DNA from: Legionellaceae bacterium
GTDB lineage: Bacteria; Pseudomonadota; Gammaproteobacteria; Legionellales; Legionellaceae
DNA: 21,644 bases
Assembly (NCBI GenBank): GCA_023266075.1
Contig: JAHFRX010000006.1
Location: 1 to 21,644, forward strand
Direction of reading: 5' to 3'
Each line of letters begins with the position of its first letter. Within the stretch, counting starts at the first letter, position 1. The notes beneath the pieces were generated by a model. The model searched no databases, had not been told where the DNA came from, and saw only the letters and a list, made by a program, of their open reading frames with translations. This document shows positions 1-8,416 of the stretch, piece after piece. The translations under genes and the position numbers were made by a program.

Positions 1-89
1 TCTATCGTTTGCATCAATCGCTCAATGCACAAAGATACTTTAGGTAAATAATGCGTTGCAAGTTGAAATATAATGGTATCTTTATGCAT
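1..89 (-). CDS. Possible N-terminal fragment of an unidentified gene running off the left edge
   Basis: An ATG at 89 on the minus strand opens a frame with no stop to the edge of the window (29 whole codons, beginning MHKDTIIFQL). It lies 45 bases downstream of the secF stop codon in the same direction, so it could be the next gene of that transcript. No purine-rich ribosome binding site precedes it (the preceding bases are pyrimidine-rich), and 29 codons open by chance is unremarkable. I do not recognise the protein. Other frames here contain stops. This is a weak call. Confidence 0.3.
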   Translation of the reverse strand, partial: MHKDTIIFQLATHYLPKVSLCIERLMQTI

Positions 90-133
90 ACAAGGAGGAT
101 CAGAGAAAGGCTAGAAAAAGATTAACACAGACC

Positions 134-1048
134 CTAAGGCGTGTCATCTAATCGACGCGCAGAAGACAAAAAATCTTTCTTGTCTAAACCCATCGCTACC
201 GCTAAGGCACCAGCAACATAAATTGATGAGTATGTCCCAACAATAATCCCAATCATCAATGCCAAAGCAAAACCATGAATTGTTTCGCCACCGTAAACAA
301 ATAATGCAACAACCACGCATAAGGTCAATACGGATGTCATAATGGTACGTGATAACGTTTGGTTAATAGACGTATTCATCATCTCAACAGCGGTTAAACG
401 TCTCAATTTTACAAAATTTTCCCGCACCCTATCAAATACGACAATCGTATCATTCAACGAATATCCAATCACAGCGAGTAACCCTGCTAATGCTTTTAAA
501 TCAAATTCAATACGAAATAAAGCAAATAAACCTAAAATAAATACAGGGTCATGAATTAAAGCAACAGCTGAACTAAATGCTAAGCGATACTCAAAGCGAA
601 ACGCGATATAAATCATTGTCGCTATCAAAGAAACAAGAATTGCCAAGGCACCTTTTGTAGCAAGTTCCGCACCTACTTGAGGACCAACAAAATCAACACG
701 TTGTTTTGTTGCACCTGCTAGCGCTTGCATAATCGGCTCGACCATCGTTGCTTGATCTAATCCTCCTCTAGGAGCGATACTAATCAGAACATCATTTGAA
801 CTACCATACTGAATAACTTGTGCTTCTTTAAAACCAATCGAATACAATTGATTACGAATAGCATCGATATCCGCAGCATGCGGGTAAGTCACCTCAATCT
901 GCGTACCACCCGTAAAATCAAGCCCCCAATTTAAACCGTTGATAAGAAGTGCTGCGATTGAAATTATAAAAATCAAGCCAGATAATAATGCGGTCCATTT
1001 TCGAGCGCCCATAAAATCAACATTTGATTTAGGATTAAAAAACTCCAC
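134..1048 (-). CDS. secF: Protein translocase subunit SecF
   Basis: SecF pairs with SecD in the inner membrane and uses the proton-motive force to help pull exported proteins through SecYEG. The 304-residue product has one N-terminal membrane segment (about 18-38), the WGLDFTGGTQ signature (41-50) opening the periplasmic domain, then five membrane segments from about 133. The GYSLND motif (195-200), whose Asp200 lies in the membrane helix used for proton-linked movement, is followed by TIVVFDRVRE. The length is normal for the family. The start is a GTG at 1048, chosen because AAGGAG lies 7 bases upstream and the next residues match SecF N-termini. The gene is 11 bases after the secD stop codon, which overlaps its ribosome binding site, so translation is probably coupled. 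It is the last recognisable gene of yajC-secD-secF. Confidence 0.96.
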   Translation of the reverse strand: MEFFNPKSNVDFMGARKWTALLSGLIFIISIAALLINGLNWGLDFTGGTQIEVTYPHAADIDAIRNQLYSIGFKEAQVIQYGSSNDVLISIAPRGGLDQATMVEPIMQALAGATKQRVDFVGPQVGAELATKGALAILVSLIATMIYIAFRFEYRLAFSSAVALIHDPVFILGLFALFRIEFDLKALAGLLAVIGYSLNDTIVVFDRVRENFVKLRRLTAVEMMNTSINQTLSRTIMTSVLTLCVVVALFVYGGETIHGFALALMIGIIVGTYSSIYVAGALAVAMGLDKKDFLSSARRLDDTP

Positions 1049-1059
1049 CCCACCTCTCC

Positions 1060-2916
1060 TTAAAGACCAATAGATAATTTTTTAATATGTTTTCGATGGC
1101 CATAAATTGCATTTACTATCGCACGTGTATAAGTGACACCCGTGATCATCGATGTCAAGAGACCTATCGTTAACGTGACAGCAAAACCTCGAACAGGCCC
1201 AGTGCCAACGGCAAACAAAACAACACCCACAATAAAAGTTGTCAAGTTTGCATCCAAGATTGTTGCAAATGCACGTTCATAGCCCGCATAAATAGCCGCT
1301 TGTACAGACATACCTGCACGTAGCTCCTCGCGGATACGCTCGTTGATCAGCACATTCGCATCTACAGCCATACCCACAGTCAAAACAATCCCTGCAATTC
1401 CAGGCAACGTCAGTGTTGCACCGAGCATCGACAGTAATGCGCATAAAAAAATTAAATTTAACAACAAAGCAACATTCGCAACTAATCCGAAAAACCGATA
1501 ATAAATCAGCATAATCATCAGAATCAGTCCCATGCCCACTGCAAGAGACACCATGCCACGATGAATATTTTCTTTACCCAAAGAAGGACCAACAGTACGC
1601 TCTTCAACAGGGTAAATCACCGTGGGCAAGGCTCCTGCGCGTAGTAACAGCGCAAGATTGGTTGCTTCTTTTGAAGAAGTGATCCCAGTGATTTGAAATT
1701 GACTACCCAAGGCACTGTTAATTACAGGTGCACTAATCACATGCTCTTCACGATGAGCAATCGGCTGTTTACTTTTATCATCAGAAACTTCTGTTTTTGA
1801 TTCTACATATACAATTGCGAGACGCCGTCCTACATTATCACGCGTGACTTTCGTAAAAAATGATTCTCCACCACCGCCCAAGTGAATCGATACAGAGGGT
1901 GATGCTGTTTCAGAGTCAAATGTTGACGTAGCACTGGTGATCGAGTCACCATTTAAAACCACTTGACGCTTTAGAATGATCGGATATCCGTTCATCATGT
2001 AAAGCTTACTACCTAAAGGGACAACACCTGTTTTTTGAACTTGTGATACATCACTATCTTGATCAACCAAATGAAACTCTAATGTTGCCGTCCCTCCTAA
2101 GATTTGCTGAGCACGTGCCGCATCTTGAATCCCCGGTAAATCAACAGCAACACGTGTTGCACCCTGTTGCTGCACAACAGCTTCACCAACGCCTAATTCA
2201 TTGACGCGTTTTCGCAAAATGGTCATCGTCTGCTCAATTGTATTTTGCCGAATACTATCAAGCTCTTGAGGAGATAAAGACAGACTGATACTTAAATTGG
2301 AACTATCGACATCAAGCAGTAGATTAGGATATTTATCCTGCAACACGACTTGTGCTTTTGTCACTAACGCTTCCGATTTAAAATGAATCAAGAGTCCAAC
2401 GTTGGGTTTAATACTTAATCCTGAGTAACGCACACTGACCTCTCGTAGTGTCTGTCCGATACTCTTCATCAATCCTTCATAACGTCTGTTTATCACGCTA
2501 TCAATATCAACTTCCAATAAAAAGTGTACACCACCTCGCAAATCTAAACCTTGCTTCATCGGCTCGGCCGCAAGTCGATTTAGCCAATGTGGTGTGGATG
2601 GCAATAAATTAAGTGCAATCGTGTACTGATTTTTAAAAGCATTTTTTAAGACATCACGCGCATGTAATTGCGTATCTGTTGATGAAAAACGTATTTCTAC
2701 CTGCTCGTCAACCTTGTTTAGCGATGTATAAGGCAGATGTGCTTCATTCAATAAACGCTCAATTTGTTTATCTAAATTGACCAAATTCTCTGAGTTCATT
2801 GCAGAAATCTGTAGTGCAGGTACTTCGCTATACAAATTTGGTAAGGCATAGACCAACCCAATAAGTGCTAAGCCTACGAGCAACATGTTTTTCCATAACG
2901 GATATTTATTCTGCAT
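1060..2916 (-). CDS. secD: Protein translocase subunit SecD
   Basis: SecD is the large subunit of the SecDF complex, which completes protein export on the periplasmic side. The 618-residue protein is close to the E. coli length. It has an N-terminal membrane segment (about 8-26), the QGLDLRGGVHF motif (122-132), and a long periplasmic P1 region. The head contains the LRKRVNELGVGE and VDLPGI segments. Five C-terminal membrane helices carry GMAVDANVLINERI (515-528), and the Asp at 519 matches the functionally important membrane Asp of SecD. The stretch TVGPSLGKENI before the membrane block is also typical. The start is the ATG at 2916, with AGGA 8 bases upstream. The gap to yajC is 8 bases and to secF 11 bases, so this is one transcription unit. 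I see no broken or missing motif. Confidence 0.97.
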   Translation of the reverse strand: MQNKYPLWKNMLLVGLALIGLVYALPNLYSEVPALQISAMNSENLVNLDKQIERLLNEAHLPYTSLNKVDEQVEIRFSSTDTQLHARDVLKNAFKNQYTIALNLLPSTPHWLNRLAAEPMKQGLDLRGGVHFLLEVDIDSVINRRYEGLMKSIGQTLREVSVRYSGLSIKPNVGLLIHFKSEALVTKAQVVLQDKYPNLLLDVDSSNLSISLSLSPQELDSIRQNTIEQTMTILRKRVNELGVGEAVVQQQGATRVAVDLPGIQDAARAQQILGGTATLEFHLVDQDSDVSQVQKTGVVPLGSKLYMMNGYPIILKRQVVLNGDSITSATSTFDSETASPSVSIHLGGGGESFFTKVTRDNVGRRLAIVYVESKTEVSDDKSKQPIAHREEHVISAPVINSALGSQFQITGITSSKEATNLALLLRAGALPTVIYPVEERTVGPSLGKENIHRGMVSLAVGMGLILMIMLIYYRFFGLVANVALLLNLIFLCALLSMLGATLTLPGIAGIVLTVGMAVDANVLINERIREELRAGMSVQAAIYAGYERAFATILDANLTTFIVGVVLFAVGTGPVRGFAVTLTIGLLTSMITGVTYTRAIVNAIYGHRKHIKKLSIGL

Positions 2917-2924
2917 ACATCGTC

Positions 2925-3263
2925 CTATAACGCTTTGATTGTTCCCTTCGGCAGCACCGTACTCACCGCTTGTCGTTGTAGATGAACCTCAACACCATCA
3001 GCAAGACTTACCTTGATAAATTGCTCGTCAAGATGGATTACTTTTCCCAGAAAGCCACTGTTTGTGACGATTTCATCTCCTTTTTGAAGTTTTGAAACTA
3101 AATTACGATGCTCTTTAGCTCGCTTATTTTGCGGACGTATCAGCATCAAATAAAACAGAACAAAAATGACCGCAATCATCACCATGGAAAAAGTCCCGTC
3201 TGTCTGCGCAGGTGCTGCAGCGGTCGCGGTATCGGCAAATACATCACTGATTAAAAAACTCAT
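2925..3263 (-). CDS. yajC: Sec translocase accessory protein YajC
   Basis: YajC is a small single-span membrane protein that co-purifies with SecDF-YidC and is nearly always encoded just before secD, as here. The product is about 112 residues. It has a short Ala-rich N-terminus, one membrane helix (about 27-43), the hallmark IRPQNKRAKEH at the cytoplasmic edge, and the small cytoplasmic domain with KGDEIVTNSGFLGKV. I place the start at the ATG at 3263. A GTG six bases further upstream (3269) sits directly against the GAGGAG ribosome binding site, whereas the ATG has a normal 5-base spacing. It is the first gene of yajC-secD-secF. The tgt and queA genes that precede yajC in many gammaproteobacteria are absent, and nadE lies divergently instead. 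Confidence 0.95.
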   Translation of the reverse strand: MSFLISDVFADTATAAAPAQTDGTFSMVMIAVIFVLFYLMLIRPQNKRAKEHRNLVSKLQKGDEIVTNSGFLGKVIHLDEQFIKVSLADGVEVHLQRQAVSTVLPKGTIKAL

Positions 3264-3280
3264 TATCACTCCTCATTCAT

Positions 3281-3286
3281 CTTATA
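3281..3286 (-). promoter_or_regulatory. Possible -10 box for yajC-secD-secF
   Basis: Read on the minus strand this is TATAAG, about 20 bases upstream of the yajC start. No good -35 lies 16-18 bases further upstream. The expected position (3304-3309) falls in the left arm of the inverted repeat at 3304-3346. Weak, based on one hexamer. Confidence 0.3.
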
Positions 3287-3303
3287 TGGCGAAAGATGAT
3301 AAC

Positions 3304-3346
3304 GATATTTATTCCTCTCGTAAATGTATATAATGGAATAAATATC
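3304..3346. promoter_or_regulatory. Perfect 12-bp inverted repeat flanking the nadE -10 box (candidate operator)
   Basis: The arms GATATTTATTCC (3304-3315) and GGAATAAATATC (3335-3346) are exact reverse complements, separated by 19 bases. Centre-to-centre distance is 31 bases, about three helical turns. The left arm covers the position expected for the -35 of nadE, and the right arm starts one base after its TATAAT, covering the likely transcription start. This placement is typical of a repressor site. The regulator is unknown. The left arm also covers the expected -35 of yajC on the other strand. Confidence 0.5.
3329..3334 (+). promoter_or_regulatory. Consensus -10 box for nadE-recG
   Basis: TATAAT, a perfect -10, lies 33 bases upstream of the nadE ATG. 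The -35 at 17-base spacing (3306-3311, TATTTA) is poor, which would fit a promoter that is weak or needs an activator, or one controlled through the flanking inverted repeat. Confidence 0.5.
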
Positions 3347-3366
3347 CATTCAGTTTAAAGCAACTC

Positions 3367-4977
3367 ATGAAACAACCCCTTTCCTTGTTGATTGCACAAA
3401 TCAATTCAACCGTCGGAGATATCTCGCTTAACACAAAAAAAATCATAGAGATCATCGCACGATCGCAAGAAACACATGATGTTATTATTTTTCCGGAGCT
3501 CGTACTCTCGGGTTACCCACCAGAAGACTTGCTATTTCATCCAGAATTTTATGCTCAAATAAATACAGCGTTACAACAAATTCAAACGATCACAACGCAT
3601 TGCCATATCGTTCTTGGTCATCCACATGCAGAAGATAACCATATTTTTAATCGTGCATCTGTATTTCATCAACAACAATGTGTATTGACTTACGATAAAT
3701 ATCACCTTCCAAATGATGGCGTGTTTGATGAAAAACGCTATTTTATTGCAGGACCTTTAAGTGCCAAAACTTTTTCAGTCAAAGGGCACCGACTTGGAAT
3801 TTGTATTTGTGAAGATTTATGGCAACCTGGTCCTATTGAAAAGCATCTTGAAAATAAAACGGAGCTCCTCATTCTTATCAATGCATCCCCTTTTGATATT
3901 GAAAAACTATCAGAGCGCGAAACGCATTTGATACGCTATGCAACACAGGGCATGGCGATGGTTTATGCCAATTTAGTTGGTGGACAAGATGAGTTGATCT
4001 TTGATGGTCAATCTTTGGTTTTTGATGCAGCCGGTAAATTAAGCGCTCGCTTACCCGCATTTAAAGAATCCCTTCATACCATCAATTACACCTCAAATCA
4101 ACATATCAAAGGCACGCTCGCCCCACTCCTGTCTCGAGAGGCCATATTATATCAAGCACTCTGTTGTGGATTACGTGATTATGTCCATAAAAATGGTTTT
4201 AAAGACGTCTTAATTGGTGTCTCCGGTGGTATTGATTCTGCGTTAACACTTGCGATTGCTGCAGATACACTCGGACCGCTGCATGTACATGCTGTTTTAA
4301 TGCCCTCAAGATACACAGTGGCGATAAGCAATGAAGATGCACTCGCCGAAATCCATGCGCTTGGTGTGCATGTTGACTCATTTTCCATTGAGCCTGTATT
4401 TGAAGCGATACTGGCGTCGCTACAAACTTCTTTTGAAAATAAACCGCCAGATCTCACTGAAGAAAACATTCAGGCAAGAATTCGTGGACTGTTTTTAATG
4501 GCGCTTTCCAATAAAACAGGAAAACTTGTCTTAACAACCAGTAATAAAAGCGAACTGGCTGTAGGCTATGCGACACTGTATGGCGACATGTGTGGTGGAT
4601 TTAGTGTGCTCAAAGATATTTTCAAAACAGAGGTCTATACGCTTGCTCGATATCGAAACCAAATGAGCGCAGTTATTCCGATGCGTGTACTCGAAAGACC
4701 ACCCAGTGCAGAACTTCGTTTTGATCAAACTGATCAAGACAATCTCCCTGATTATGATACCCTTGATAAAATTTTATCGCTCTACATCGAGAAAAAACAT
4801 AGCGCTTCTGAAATTATTGCACTAGGATTTAACAATGACATCGTACATCGCGTCTTAACACTACTCGTAAGAAATGAATACAAACGCCAACAAGCGGCTC
4901 CTGGTGTAAAGGTATCACCACTCGCATTTGGTAAAGACTGGCGTTACCCCATCACTTCTGGCTTTCGATCACAATGA
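3367..4977 (+). CDS. nadE: Glutamine-dependent NAD+ synthetase
   Basis: This enzyme carries out the last step of NAD+ synthesis: ATP-dependent amidation of nicotinate adenine dinucleotide with nitrogen from glutamine. The 536-residue two-domain form has an N-terminal nitrilase-type glutaminase with the triad Glu44 (FPELVLSGYPPEDLL), Lys111 (YDKYHLPNDGVFDE) and Cys148 (ICEDLW). The C-terminal synthetase carries the PP-loop SGGIDS (286-291) and the TSNKSELAVGY and YGDMCGG segments. Length is normal for this bacterial class. The ATG at 3367 gives a standard N-terminus (LSLLIAQINSTVGD), although the ribosome binding site is weak. The stop overlaps the recG start by four bases (ATGA), so the two are translationally coupled. 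Expression is probably set by the -10 and inverted repeat just upstream. Confidence 0.97.
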   Translation: MKQPLSLLIAQINSTVGDISLNTKKIIEIIARSQETHDVIIFPELVLSGYPPEDLLFHPEFYAQINTALQQIQTITTHCHIVLGHPHAEDNHIFNRASVFHQQQCVLTYDKYHLPNDGVFDEKRYFIAGPLSAKTFSVKGHRLGICICEDLWQPGPIEKHLENKTELLILINASPFDIEKLSERETHLIRYATQGMAMVYANLVGGQDELIFDGQSLVFDAAGKLSARLPAFKESLHTINYTSNQHIKGTLAPLLSREAILYQALCCGLRDYVHKNGFKDVLIGVSGGIDSALTLAIAADTLGPLHVHAVLMPSRYTVAISNEDALAEIHALGVHVDSFSIEPVFEAILASLQTSFENKPPDLTEENIQARIRGLFLMALSNKTGKLVLTTSNKSELAVGYATLYGDMCGGFSVLKDIFKTEVYTLARYRNQMSAVIPMRVLERPPSAELRFDQTDQDNLPDYDTLDKILSLYIEKKHSASEIIALGFNNDIVHRVLTLLVRNEYKRQQAAPGVKVSPLAFGKDWRYPITSGFRSQ

Positions 4978-7055
4978 GCATCAATCCTCTCCACCAATCT
5001 TGTGAAACACTCACTGGCGTAGGTCCTGCTTTAGCCAATAAACTTAAACAATGTAACATTCATACACTCCAAGATCTGATTTTTCATCTTCCTTACCGAT
5101 ATGAAGATCGTACGCGTATTACACCCATACAAGATTTAAGAGTAAATGACTGCTGTGTTGTCGTGGGGAAAATTAGCCAAGTTCAAGTCAATTACCGAAA
5201 GCGCATGATGCTCACCTGTTTATTGGAAGATAAAACCGGCTTTCTAAGATTACGATTTTTTCATTTTAATAAACAACAAGTAGCTAACCTACAAGCATCT
5301 TCGTTGATCAAAGTCTTTGGTGAAGTGAAACATTTTTCGAATCAGCTGGAAATAGTACATCCTGAATATCAATTATTACAAGACAATACACCGTGTCTCG
5401 TTGATGAAACATTAACACCTATTTATCCCAGTACTCATGGTTTGCGACAAACACGACTAAGACAAATCATTCAACAAGGCTTAAGTATCTGCCAACCGCA
5501 TCTGCATGAATTAGAATGGATGAGCGAAGAAAAGCGCTCGCTACTTCATCTCCCCACACTTGCTGAAGCACTTAACACCTTACATCAACCTTTACCAACA
5601 ATTTCATTTGCAACTTTAGAAAACGGCTCACATCCATCCTTAAAACGCTTAGCTCTGGATGAAATCATGGCAAAACGTTTAAGCATGCAATTTGCACGAG
5701 AACAGTGGAACACACGAGAGGCACCTCTTTTTCATTATAATAAAACACTGATCGAGTGTTTTATTCAGTCTTTACCGTTTCAACTGACAGCAGCGCAACA
5801 ACGTGTCTACAATGAAATCCATCAAGATTTAATACGCGATAGACCGATGCTTCGCTTAGTTCAAGGAGATGTTGGCGCGGGAAAAACTGTTATTGCAGCA
5901 TTAAGCGCATTAGAAGCCGTCTCGGCTGGATTTCAAGTCGCCTTCATGGCACCTACAGAATTATTAAGCGAGCAACATACGCATACTTTTCAGCGTTGGT
6001 TAACACCATTCAACATTCCTGTTTTTCGCTTATGCGGCACGATGAAAACACGCGAGAAAAATATTGTACTATCGGCACTTCAAGAAGATAAACCTTGTAT
6101 CGTCATTGGCACACATGCATTATTTCAAGAAAACGTTCTTTTTCATTGTTTAGGGCTCATCATTATTGATGAGCAACATCGTTTTGGTGTTGAACAACGC
6201 TTACGGTTACAGCAAAAAGGAGCACAACAACGCATACCACATCAACTCATGATGACGGCAACACCCATCCCTAGAACACTTGCAATGACGCAATACGCAC
6301 ATTTAGATCTCTCAATTATCGACGAATTGCCGCCGGGTAGAACACCCATTATCACGACCGTGATGAGTCAAGAAAAACGCCCACAGATCATCGAGCGCTT
6401 AGACCATCTTTTTTGTCTTAAAAGACAAGCTTATTGGGTCTGTACGCTCATTGAAGAATCTGAAAAATTACAATGTATCGCTGCAAGTCAAAGTGCCGAG
6501 ATTCTAACTAAAGAGCTGCCCAATGCACGTGTTGCACTCATTCATGGTCGAATGCAATCCAATGAAAAAGAAGCAATTATGAATGCATTTACATCAGGCG
6601 AGTTAGATTTGCTAGTAGCGACAACAGTTATCGAAGTGGGGGTTGATGTCCCTAATGCAAGTTTAATGATTATTGAAAATGCAGAGCGATTAGGCCTATC
6701 ACAACTTCATCAACTTCGTGGTCGTGTTGGACGAGGTAACGCTCAATCACATTGCGTTTTGTTATACCAAACTCCTCTCTCTCAAACGGCAAAAACACGT
6801 TTATCATTAATACGAGACACAAATGATGGATTTATCATCGCAGAAAAAGATTTATATCTGAGAGGATCAGGTCATTTATTGGGTACACAACAAACAGGAT
6901 ATCGAACTTATAAAATCGCAAATTTTCCACGTGACACACCACTACTGACGATTGCCTCAGAGGAAGCATGGCACCTATTTCATCAAAACAAGTCGCTTGC
7001 AAAGCTTCTTGTTTCTAGATGGCTCGGTGCTTGTGAGATATTTTTCCAAGTGTAA
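4974..7055 (+). CDS. recG: ATP-dependent DNA helicase RecG
   Basis: RecG is a double-stranded DNA translocase that remodels stalled forks and branch-migrates Holliday junctions and R-loops. The 693-residue product has the usual length. It has an N-terminal helix-hairpin-like region (LTGVGPALANKL) and the OB-fold wedge domain (about 60-150). It then has superfamily 2 motifs: Walker A GDVGAGKT (298-305), PTELLSEQH, DEQH (399-402), and TATPIPRTLA (428-437). Motif VI is in QLRGRVGRGN, and the family C-terminal segment GSGHLLGTQQTGY follows. The ATG lies inside the last codons of nadE (ATGA overlap), so it depends on nadE transcription and probably on coupled translation. The nadE-recG pairing has no obvious functional logic and is probably an operon of convenience. 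Confidence 0.97.
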   Translation: MSINPLHQSCETLTGVGPALANKLKQCNIHTLQDLIFHLPYRYEDRTRITPIQDLRVNDCCVVVGKISQVQVNYRKRMMLTCLLEDKTGFLRLRFFHFNKQQVANLQASSLIKVFGEVKHFSNQLEIVHPEYQLLQDNTPCLVDETLTPIYPSTHGLRQTRLRQIIQQGLSICQPHLHELEWMSEEKRSLLHLPTLAEALNTLHQPLPTISFATLENGSHPSLKRLALDEIMAKRLSMQFAREQWNTREAPLFHYNKTLIECFIQSLPFQLTAAQQRVYNEIHQDLIRDRPMLRLVQGDVGAGKTVIAALSALEAVSAGFQVAFMAPTELLSEQHTHTFQRWLTPFNIPVFRLCGTMKTREKNIVLSALQEDKPCIVIGTHALFQENVLFHCLGLIIIDEQHRFGVEQRLRLQQKGAQQRIPHQLMMTATPIPRTLAMTQYAHLDLSIIDELPPGRTPIITTVMSQEKRPQIIERLDHLFCLKRQAYWVCTLIEESEKLQCIAASQSAEILTKELPNARVALIHGRMQSNEKEAIMNAFTSGELDLLVATTVIEVGVDVPNASLMIIENAERLGLSQLHQLRGRVGRGNAQSHCVLLYQTPLSQTAKTRLSLIRDTNDGFIIAEKDLYLRGSGHLLGTQQTGYRTYKIANFPRDTPLLTIASEEAWHLFHQNKSLAKLLVSRWLGACEIFFQV

Positions 7056-7109
7056 GTCATGCTCGTACAGAGCGAACACGTAGCACTGCTCATGAGATTC
7101 ATTTTAATG

Positions 7110-7121
7110 ATCAACGTTGAT
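7110..7121. repeat. Perfect 12-bp palindrome upstream of the MFS gene
   Basis: ATCAACGTTGAT is its own reverse complement. It lies 41 bases before the MFS gene ATG and overlaps a possible -35 (TTGATT, 7117-7122). No convincing -10 lies at standard spacing. It could be a small operator or chance. Confidence 0.25.
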
Positions 7122-7162
7122 TGTTTATTTAAGGTTTATTAAAGATATACAATTGAGTTAGA

Positions 7163-8416
7163 ATGTTCACTTGGTCATCATTCAATGAGTGTTTCATGTC
7201 CGTTTCGCGCCGTGCTGGTTGGTTTATTTGGTTAATTGCGTCTACATTTTATGCTTACCAATATGTGTTACGCATCATGCCGAGCGTTATGCTGACAGAC
7301 ATCAGTAAACAATTTCATATTGATTCCGCAGTATTTGGACAGTTTTCTGGGATCTACTATATTGGATATGCATTAATGCATTTACCTATTGGGATATTGC
7401 TTGATAAGTATGGTCCAAAACGTATTATTTCACTCTGTATATTACTGACGACTGTTGGCACGTTGCCGATTATTTTTTCGACGCACTGGATTTATTTAGT
7501 CTTAGGAAGAGGTTTAATTGGCGTTGGTTCTTCTGCTGCTATTTTAGGCACATTTAAAATTATACGACTCGCTTTTCGGGAAAAACTTTTTCCAAGAATG
7601 CTCAGTATGTCCGTTACGATAGGTCTCTTGGGTGCAATTTATGGTGCAGGCCCAGTGAGTTACTTATGCTCGATTTGGCATTATAAAACAGTTGTTGCTC
7701 TTTTTGTCATTATCGGTGTGATGTTATCAATTTTGACTTATTGCATCGTTCCTGAAATTAAATCGACAAAATCTGATCGCGTTTTGCACAATGTTAAGAT
7801 TGTATTGACACATCCTAAAGTCCTTCTATTATGTTGCTTTGCAGGTCTGATGGTGGGTCCATTAGAAGGCTTTTCAGATATTTGGGGGCCACAGTTCCTC
7901 ATGGTTGTTTATGGCTTAAATAAAACGACGGCAAGCTACCTCCCCTCGATGATATTTCTGGGTATGTGTTTTGGCGCGCCGATTTTAAGCCTAATTGCTG
8001 AAAAAACAGGCTACTATTATGGTGTTATCATTGCATCTGGAATATTTATGCTCTTAACTTTCACCGCATTGATTACTATCACATTGTCACAAACAATGAT
8101 CATCGGTTGTTTTATCATCGTCGGGATTTGTTGTGCTTATCAAATCCTTGCTATCTATAAAGCATCGACTTATGTTGATGAACATTTAGTCGGCTTAACT
8201 ACAGCTGTCGCTAACATGGTCATTATGAGCTTTGGTTATTTCTTTCATAGCATCATTGGACTGGTGATTAACTCTTATACAGCACTGTCATTATCTGAGG
8301 CCTTTAAGCATGGAATCAGTGTGATCCCATGCACACTTGCATTAGGTAGCTTAGGATTTATTTATTTGGCAATAAAAGAACGTCGAGATCCAGCGCTACC
8401 GAACGCGCATATTTAA
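7163..8416 (+). CDS. Major facilitator superfamily transporter, substrate unknown
   Basis: The 417-residue product is strongly hydrophobic with about 12 predicted membrane spans. MFS hallmarks are visible: the loop 2-3 motif GILLDKYGPKRI, the LGRGLIGVGSSAAILGTFKI stretch in span 4, and a central polar loop around EIKSTKSDRVLHNV separating two six-helix halves. The second half opens with GPLEGFSDIWGPQFL. From memory it most resembles MFS carriers of Legionella and Coxiella, and it could belong to their amino-acid-importing Pht-like group, but the sequence alone does not fix the substrate. The start is uncertain. The ATG at 7163 and the one at 7196 (giving MSVSRRAGWF) both have weak ribosome binding sites. 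The gene stands alone, after a 107-base gap from recG. Its last 21 bases overlap the end of the opposing hss. Confidence 0.88.
   Translation: MFTWSSFNECFMSVSRRAGWFIWLIASTFYAYQYVLRIMPSVMLTDISKQFHIDSAVFGQFSGIYYIGYALMHLPIGILLDKYGPKRIISLCILLTTVGTLPIIFSTHWIYLVLGRGLIGVGSSAAILGTFKIIRLAFREKLFPRMLSMSVTIGLLGAIYGAGPVSYLCSIWHYKTVVALFVIIGVMLSILTYCIVPEIKSTKSDRVLHNVKIVLTHPKVLLLCCFAGLMVGPLEGFSDIWGPQFLMVVYGLNKTTASYLPSMIFLGMCFGAPILSLIAEKTGYYYGVIIASGIFMLLTFTALITITLSQTMIIGCFIIVGICCAYQILAIYKASTYVDEHLVGLTTAVANMVIMSFGYFFHSIIGLVINSYTALSLSEAFKHGISVIPCTLALGSLGFIYLAIKERRDPALPNAHI

Noticed and set aside
92..98. AAGGAGG on the plus strand, a strong ribosome-binding-site match
   Set aside because: No ATG, GTG or TTG lies at a usable distance, and the frame around it closes quickly. 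Treated as chance.
51..125. Small plus-strand reading frame of 24 codons at the left edge
   Set aside because: No ribosome binding site, composition not convincing, and antisense to the other candidate frame. Too short to support.
3878..4737. Minus-strand reading frames inside nadE
   Set aside because: The plus-strand protein shows full-length family motifs through this stretch. The antisense frames have no ribosome binding sites and no recognisable domains.
7056..7109. Terminator after recG
   Set aside because: Only 4-bp stems (GCTC/GAGC) and the short palindrome CTCATGAG are present, with no T-run after them.
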